Made by a program: the position numbers and the translations under genes | From: Eximiradius sp. | GTDB taxonomy: Bacteria; Bacteroidota; Ignavibacteria; Kapaibacteriales; UBA2268 | NCBI GenBank assembly: GCA_937127445.1 | Contig: CAKZLY010000027.1 | Coordinates: 60,044 to 124,043, forward strand | Length of the DNA: 64,000 nt | Direction: 5' to 3' | In this document: positions 63,009-64,000 of the stretch, in pieces | Numbering within the stretch: the first letter of the stretch is position 1 | Layout: each line of letters opens with the position of its first letter | Notes under the pieces: model-generated | Databases searched by the model: none | The model's input: the letters and a program-made list of their open reading frames with translations, nothing else | What the model was told of the DNA's origin: nothing

Positions 63009-64000
63009 ATGAACAATATTGGCAAAGAACTAACTGAGCGTGAGCGCGAAATATTGATACAAATTGTAAGACTCTATATATTGAAAGCTTCGCCTATTGG
63101 TTCCAGAACGCTTTCGAAATATCTTGAAGGTGAGTTAAATTTAAGTCCGGCTACTATTAGAAATGTTATGGCTGACCTTGAAGAATTAGAATATATTACT
63201 CATCCACACACTTCCGCTGGACGAATTCCTACCGATAAAGGATATAGATTTTATGTTGATTCGATTAATGATTACATTCAAGTAACTGAAACGGAAATCA
63301 ATAAAGTAAAAGAGAATCTATCAAGCACAGACACATCAAATATATTGCGTGATACTTCTAAAATTTTGGGAATGCTAAGCAATTATTTAAGCATTGTTAA
63401 GATCCCTAAAATTATTGACTGTAAAGTAGTAAAACTTGATATAATTAAGTTAAGTTCTAACAGACTATTAATTGTGCTGGCACTTGATTCAAATATTGTG
63501 AGAACTATTTCTCTCGAAGTAGATTATGAAATTGATGAAAAGAATTTATTCCATATTAATCAATACATAAATGAGAAAATTTCAAATAAAACAATAAAAT
63601 TTATTAAAGATAATTTCCATAATTTAATCTCCGACTATCCATTGAAAAATATTCCTTTATTAAGATTATTTACTGAATCATTAGATGATATTTTCACTAC
63701 CAAAAATGAAGAACAATTACTTGTTGCTGGGACTCAAAATTTATTGCAATATCCCGAATTTGAATCAAAAGAACGTATCAAAAGTATTATTGAATTAATT
63801 GAAAATCAGGATATAGTAATTCATTTGCTTGATGAATACGAGGAACCAGGCAATGTTAAGGTGCTTATAGGAAGTGAGATGAACGATAGTATTTTAGATG
63901 AATATGCATTAGTATTGAGTTCGTATAAATTGGGTTCTAGTTATGGATCGATTGGGCTGATTGGTCCGAAAAGAATGAATTATCCAAAGATTATTTCGCT
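63009..64000 (+). CDS. hrcA: Heat-inducible transcription repressor HrcA (3' end outside window)
   Basis: HrcA represses heat-shock chaperone operons by binding CIRCE. The open frame begins at the ATG at 63009 and runs to the window edge (330 codons visible). The N-terminal winged helix shows LIQIVRLYILKASPIGSRTLSKYL and the DNA-binding block LSPATIRNVMADLEELEYITHPHTSAGRIPT, and the C-terminal GPKRMNYPKII is characteristic. GrpE-DnaK genes that often follow are outside the window. No CIRCE is visible upstream. Confidence 0.95.
   Translation, partial: MNNIGKELTEREREILIQIVRLYILKASPIGSRTLSKYLEGELNLSPATIRNVMADLEELEYITHPHTSAGRIPTDKGYRFYVDSINDYIQVTETEINKVKENLSSTDTSNILRDTSKILGMLSNYLSIVKIPKIIDCKVVKLDIIKLSSNRLLIVLALDSNIVRTISLEVDYEIDEKNLFHINQYINEKISNKTIKFIKDNFHNLISDYPLKNIPLLRLFTESLDDIFTTKNEEQLLVAGTQNLLQYPEFESKERIKSIIELIENQDIVIHLLDEYEEPGNVKVLIGSEMNDSILDEYALVLSSYKLGSSYGSIGLIGPKRMNYPKIIS

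Overview
The window is AT-rich, gene-dense chromosomal DNA that looks like the Chlorobiota/Ignavibacteria/Kapabacteria side of the Bacteroidota superphylum. This placement is inference from three things. (1) Two secreted proteins end in type IX secretion (T9SS)-like C-terminal domains, a 3454-residue mosaic surface protein and a two-propeller PorZ-like protein. (2) Several upstream regions carry the Bacteroidota-type promoter, TTG then 19-21 nt then TAnnTTTG (rpsA, tRNA-Asn, ribH, yggS). (3) Unlike classical Bacteroidota, many genes have clear GGAGG-type Shine-Dalgarno sites (aldehyde dehydrogenase, rpsA, M3 peptidase, the GIY-YIG-like gene). LptC, KDO-8-phosphate synthase and beta-barrel proteins indicate a Gram-negative outer membrane with LPS. 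No phage, integrase, insertion sequence or CRISPR array was seen.

Layout. 0-5.4 kb: end of an unrecognised helical protein, valS, then on the minus strand an aldehyde dehydrogenase and a PfpI/DJ-1 protein. 5.4-14.5 kb (plus): rpsA with a candidate leader hairpin, a secreted M3 peptidase, mnmA, and a pfkA-nadK-mraY run. 14.4-18.6 kb (minus): rimO, a PspC-type membrane pair, exonuclease III, pdxH and a membrane winged-helix protein. 18.6-18.8 kb: tRNA-Asn. 19-29.4 kb (minus): the giant T9SS cargo protein. 29.5-33.7 kb: PAP2 phosphatase, yggS, and a two-gene unit of a TPR/transmembrane protein and a sensor kinase whose phosphoacceptor histidine is arginine. 33.8-38.6 kb (minus): a tightly packed seven-gene run, OsmC-TPR-kdsA-lptC-tpiA-pgsA-membrane protein. 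38.7-43.7 kb (minus): TauE-like permease, MazG-like pyrophosphohydrolase, recO, sugar-phosphate isomerase, DUF3467 and a TPR lipoprotein. 43.9-49.2 kb: YqaA/DedA-Nudix-GT2 run, a TPR protein, an HNH nuclease and purK. 49.2-53.2 kb (minus): a six-gene run of LOG-family protein, DnaJ-domain protein, rhodanese, sensorless sigma-54 activator, mltG and a small membrane protein. 53.2-64 kb: ribH, PorZ-like protein, GIY-YIG-like protein, ABC-F ATPase, orphan HicB-like protein, outer-membrane barrel protein, a carbonic anhydrase behind a multi-PAS sensor kinase, a CDGSH protein and the first part of hrcA.

Most of the window is housekeeping: translation and tRNA modification (valS, rpsA, mnmA, rimO, ABC-F), glycolysis (pfkA, tpiA, isomerase), cofactors (nadK, pdxH, ribH, yggS), envelope building (mraY, mltG, kdsA, lptC, pgsA, PAP2), and DNA repair (exonuclease III, recO). 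The items most worth a second look are the degenerate sensor kinase with its overlapping TPR partner, the giant T9SS mosaic protein, the PorZ-like protein, the sensorless sigma-54 activator operon, the rpsA leader hairpin, and three convergent gene pairs that share one TTAA as both stop codons. I did not find an entire new system in this window.
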